From: Psychromonas aquimarina ATCC BAA-1526
GTDB taxonomy: Bacteria > Pseudomonadota > Gammaproteobacteria > Enterobacterales > Psychromonadaceae
Reading direction: 5' to 3'
Length of the DNA: 64,000 bases
Assembly (NCBI RefSeq): GCF_000428725.1
Contig: NZ_AUAM01000012.1
Location: 62,001 to 126,000, forward strand
The number at the start of each line of letters is the position of its first letter. The first letter of the stretch is position 1. Below are positions 62,324 through 64,000 of the stretch, one piece after another. The notes below the pieces were generated by a model. The model saw only the letters and a program-made list of their open reading frames with translations. It searched no databases and was not told where the DNA came from. The translations under genes were made by a program, and so were the position numbers.

Positions 62324-64000
62324 ATAAACCCAAGCAGAATGATATTCGTAACCATGAACAGGAAAAGGATATTTTCTTTCGCCGAATTATTGTTTCATTA
62401 TTTATAATATTATTATTAACCAGCCTTTTATTAGCCAACTTTTACAAGCTGGAAGTCATTGATTTCAAAGAATATACAACTCGCGCAGATGACAACCGCA
62501 TTAGAGTTATTGCTGTTGCTCCGCAGCGGGGGCGCATTTTAGATCGTAACGGTGTGGTTTTAGCCGATAATAAAGCGGTTTACAGCCTCGAAGTCATCCC
62601 GGAAAAAGTGGCTGATATGCAGTCAGCCCTTACAAAATTAAAAATACTGCTCGACCTGACAGACCTTCAAATAACACGGTTTCAGGAAGCGGTAAATCAA
62701 ACCAGGCAGTTCAAATCCATTGCCCTTGTTCCTGAGCTCAGCGAGAAACAAGTCGCTGTATTCTCTGTCAATGGATACCAGTTCCCGGGAATTTCTATCG
62801 AGGCGCATAATGAACGCTTTTATCCCTTTGCAGAAAACCTGACTCACGTTTTAGGTTATGTCGCTAAAATTAATGACCGCGATATAAAAAATCTAAAAGC
62901 TCAGGAAAAATACAGTAATTACAAAAATACCCGGGTGATCGGCAAACTGGGTATCGAACAGTATTATGAAGATATACTGCACGGCAAGTCCGGTTATAAA
63001 AAAGTAGAAACAAACAATCTCGGGCGCATTATGCGTACCATCGAAAACGTACCGCCTGTTTCTGGTAAAGATATCAAACTAAATATCGATATTAATCTGC
63101 AGTTATATGCAGCTGAATTACTGACGGAAACAACAACGGATCCGCTCAGCGGCAAAGTAAAGATAAAACATAAACGGGGCTCAGTTGTGGTCCTGGATCC
63201 GAGGGATAACTCTGTTTTAGCCATGTTTTCAAGCCCCAGTTATGACCCTAACCTGTTTGTTCAAGGCATCTCTTATGCGCAGTATAATAAGTTATTAAAT
63301 GATCCGGACCGTCCGTTATTTAACCGGGCAACCCTCGGTGCTTATCCCCCGGCTTCAACGGTAAAACCGCTTGTTGCAGCGGCGGCTCTCTCTGAAGGTG
63401 TGATCACCCCTGAAACAACCAGAAACTTTCCCGGCTGGTGGCGAATTCCCAACAGCAAAAGTCGAAAATTTCGAGATGATCGCCACGGTGGTTTCGGTGA
63501 TGTAAATATATATCAGGCAATTGAGCGCTCCGTTAATACCTTCTTTTATCAAATCGCCTTTGATCTAGGTATAGACCGTCTCTCTGCCTGGATGAGTAAA
63601 TTTGGTTACGGACAGCTTTCCGGTATTGATATTAATGAGGATACTCCAGCTAATATGCCGACCCGAAAATGGAAAGAGGCACATTATCATACCCAGTGGT
63701 ATCAGGGAGATACTATTCCTGTTGGCATTGGACAGGGATACTGGACGGCAACTCCGCTGCAGATAGCTAAAGCGATTTCTGTTGTTGCTAATAAAGGTCT
63801 TGTGCATCGCCCGCATTTAGTAAAAAGTATTATTGAGCATGGAGTTGAGACGCCGTTGTTATTTAAAAATTTTGCAGCAGTAAGTTCAGTAAAACAAAGC
63901 GACTGGGCGGTTGTTGAAGAAGGCATGCGCCGTGTCATAAGTACAGGTACAGGCCGGTTTGCTTTCAAAGACTCGCCCTACCAGGCGGCAGGAAAATCCG
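62320..64000 (+). CDS. mrdA: Penicillin-binding protein 2 (partial, cut by window edge)
   Basis: The elongasome transpeptidase that cross-links peptidoglycan along the cell length. It has one TM helix (about 23-42), the dimerisation segment APQRGRILDRNG, then the class B transpeptidase domain. The catalytic S-x-x-K is PASTVKPLV (Ser346), S-x-N is ERSVNTFFY (Ser404-Asn406), and K-S-G begins at Lys559 as the window ends, as in E. coli PBP2 with its KSGT motif. No Shine-Dalgarno lies before the ATG; the tiny ORF upstream overlaps it by four bases. The usual neighbours (rlmH, rsfS upstream) are absent; instead add precedes it. The remaining part lies outside. Confidence 0.93.
   Translation, partial: MNKPKQNDIRNHEQEKDIFFRRIIVSLFIILLLTSLLLANFYKLEVIDFKEYTTRADDNRIRVIAVAPQRGRILDRNGVVLADNKAVYSLEVIPEKVADMQSALTKLKILLDLTDLQITRFQEAVNQTRQFKSIALVPELSEKQVAVFSVNGYQFPGISIEAHNERFYPFAENLTHVLGYVAKINDRDIKNLKAQEKYSNYKNTRVIGKLGIEQYYEDILHGKSGYKKVETNNLGRIMRTIENVPPVSGKDIKLNIDINLQLYAAELLTETTTDPLSGKVKIKHKRGSVVVLDPRDNSVLAMFSSPSYDPNLFVQGISYAQYNKLLNDPDRPLFNRATLGAYPPASTVKPLVAAAALSEGVITPETTRNFPGWWRIPNSKSRKFRDDRHGGFGDVNIYQAIERSVNTFFYQIAFDLGIDRLSAWMSKFGYGQLSGIDINEDTPANMPTRKWKEAHYHTQWYQGDTIPVGIGQGYWTATPLQIAKAISVVANKGLVHRPHLVKSIIEHGVETPLLFKNFAAVSSVKQSDWAVVEEGMRRVISTGTGRFAFKDSPYQAAGKS

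Noticed and set aside
1-64000. CRISPR array, prophage, toxin-antitoxin or restriction-modification locus
   Set aside because: No regularly spaced repeats, phage structural genes, small paired toxin-antitoxin genes or methyltransferase motifs were found.

Overview
The window reads as chromosomal DNA of a marine, Gram-negative gammaproteobacterium. It resembles Psychromonas, Vibrio or Shewanella; Psychromonas is my best guess, but the sequence alone does not fix the genus. Pointers are an adenine-riboswitch-controlled adenosine deaminase like that of Vibrio, an NqrM-like protein (implying a sodium-pumping NQR), a BCCT transporter, a YiaA-family protein, YjjG, two chemoreceptors, a chitin-binding secreted protein and moderate-to-low G+C. 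I see no rRNA, tRNA, CRISPR array, prophage or intact insertion sequence. Most gene ends carry clear intrinsic terminators, so transcription units are short.

Layout. 1-6 kb: a partial response regulator, an uncharacterised protein with a possible RelA/SpoT-like C-terminal half, a VOC protein, an AraC regulator divergent from an EamA exporter, and a hexokinase of the eukaryotic-type family. 6-16 kb: a secreted DUF1254 protein, a BCCT transporter, a DnaQ-like exonuclease paired with a cNMP/CBS/DUF294 protein, a calcium-motif protein and small envelope proteins. 16-24 kb: a chitin-binding secreted protein next to a 267-bp MITE-like element, a Zn-finger protein, a membrane diguanylate cyclase and a possible PEP-CTERM-like protein. 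24-34 kb: a YoaP-type acetyltransferase, a serine hydrolase, a lipoprotein, WecB, a glutathione transferase, a 1385-residue membrane protein and YjjG. 35-46 kb: an M23 peptidase overlapping a bactofilin, periplasmic binding proteins, a beta-helix lipoprotein, a LysR regulator, an amidohydrolase and a chemoreceptor. 46-59 kb: BrnQ, then a complete RND efflux locus (adaptor and pump on the plus strand; TolC, phospholipase A and two paralogous LysR regulators on the minus strand), another chemoreceptor and a binding protein. 59-64 kb: an NqrM-like / NifX-like / DUF134 cluster with a palindromic operator candidate, a thioesterase, the adenine riboswitch with adenosine deaminase, and a partial penicillin-binding protein 2.

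How the parts work together. The clearest functional units are the tripartite efflux pump with its local regulators, the M23-bactofilin cell-shape pair, the riboswitch-add unit, and the DUF134-NifX-NqrM group. Much of the rest is a set of single-gene units for uptake, sensing and envelope functions. I found no obviously new multi-gene system. The best candidates for new biology are the RelA/SpoT-like protein at 548-1858, the DUF134 operator cluster, the efflux locus with twin regulators and phospholipase, the two structured repeats at 15.5 and 18.5 kb, and a tiny lipobox-containing ORF coupled to the PBP2 gene.
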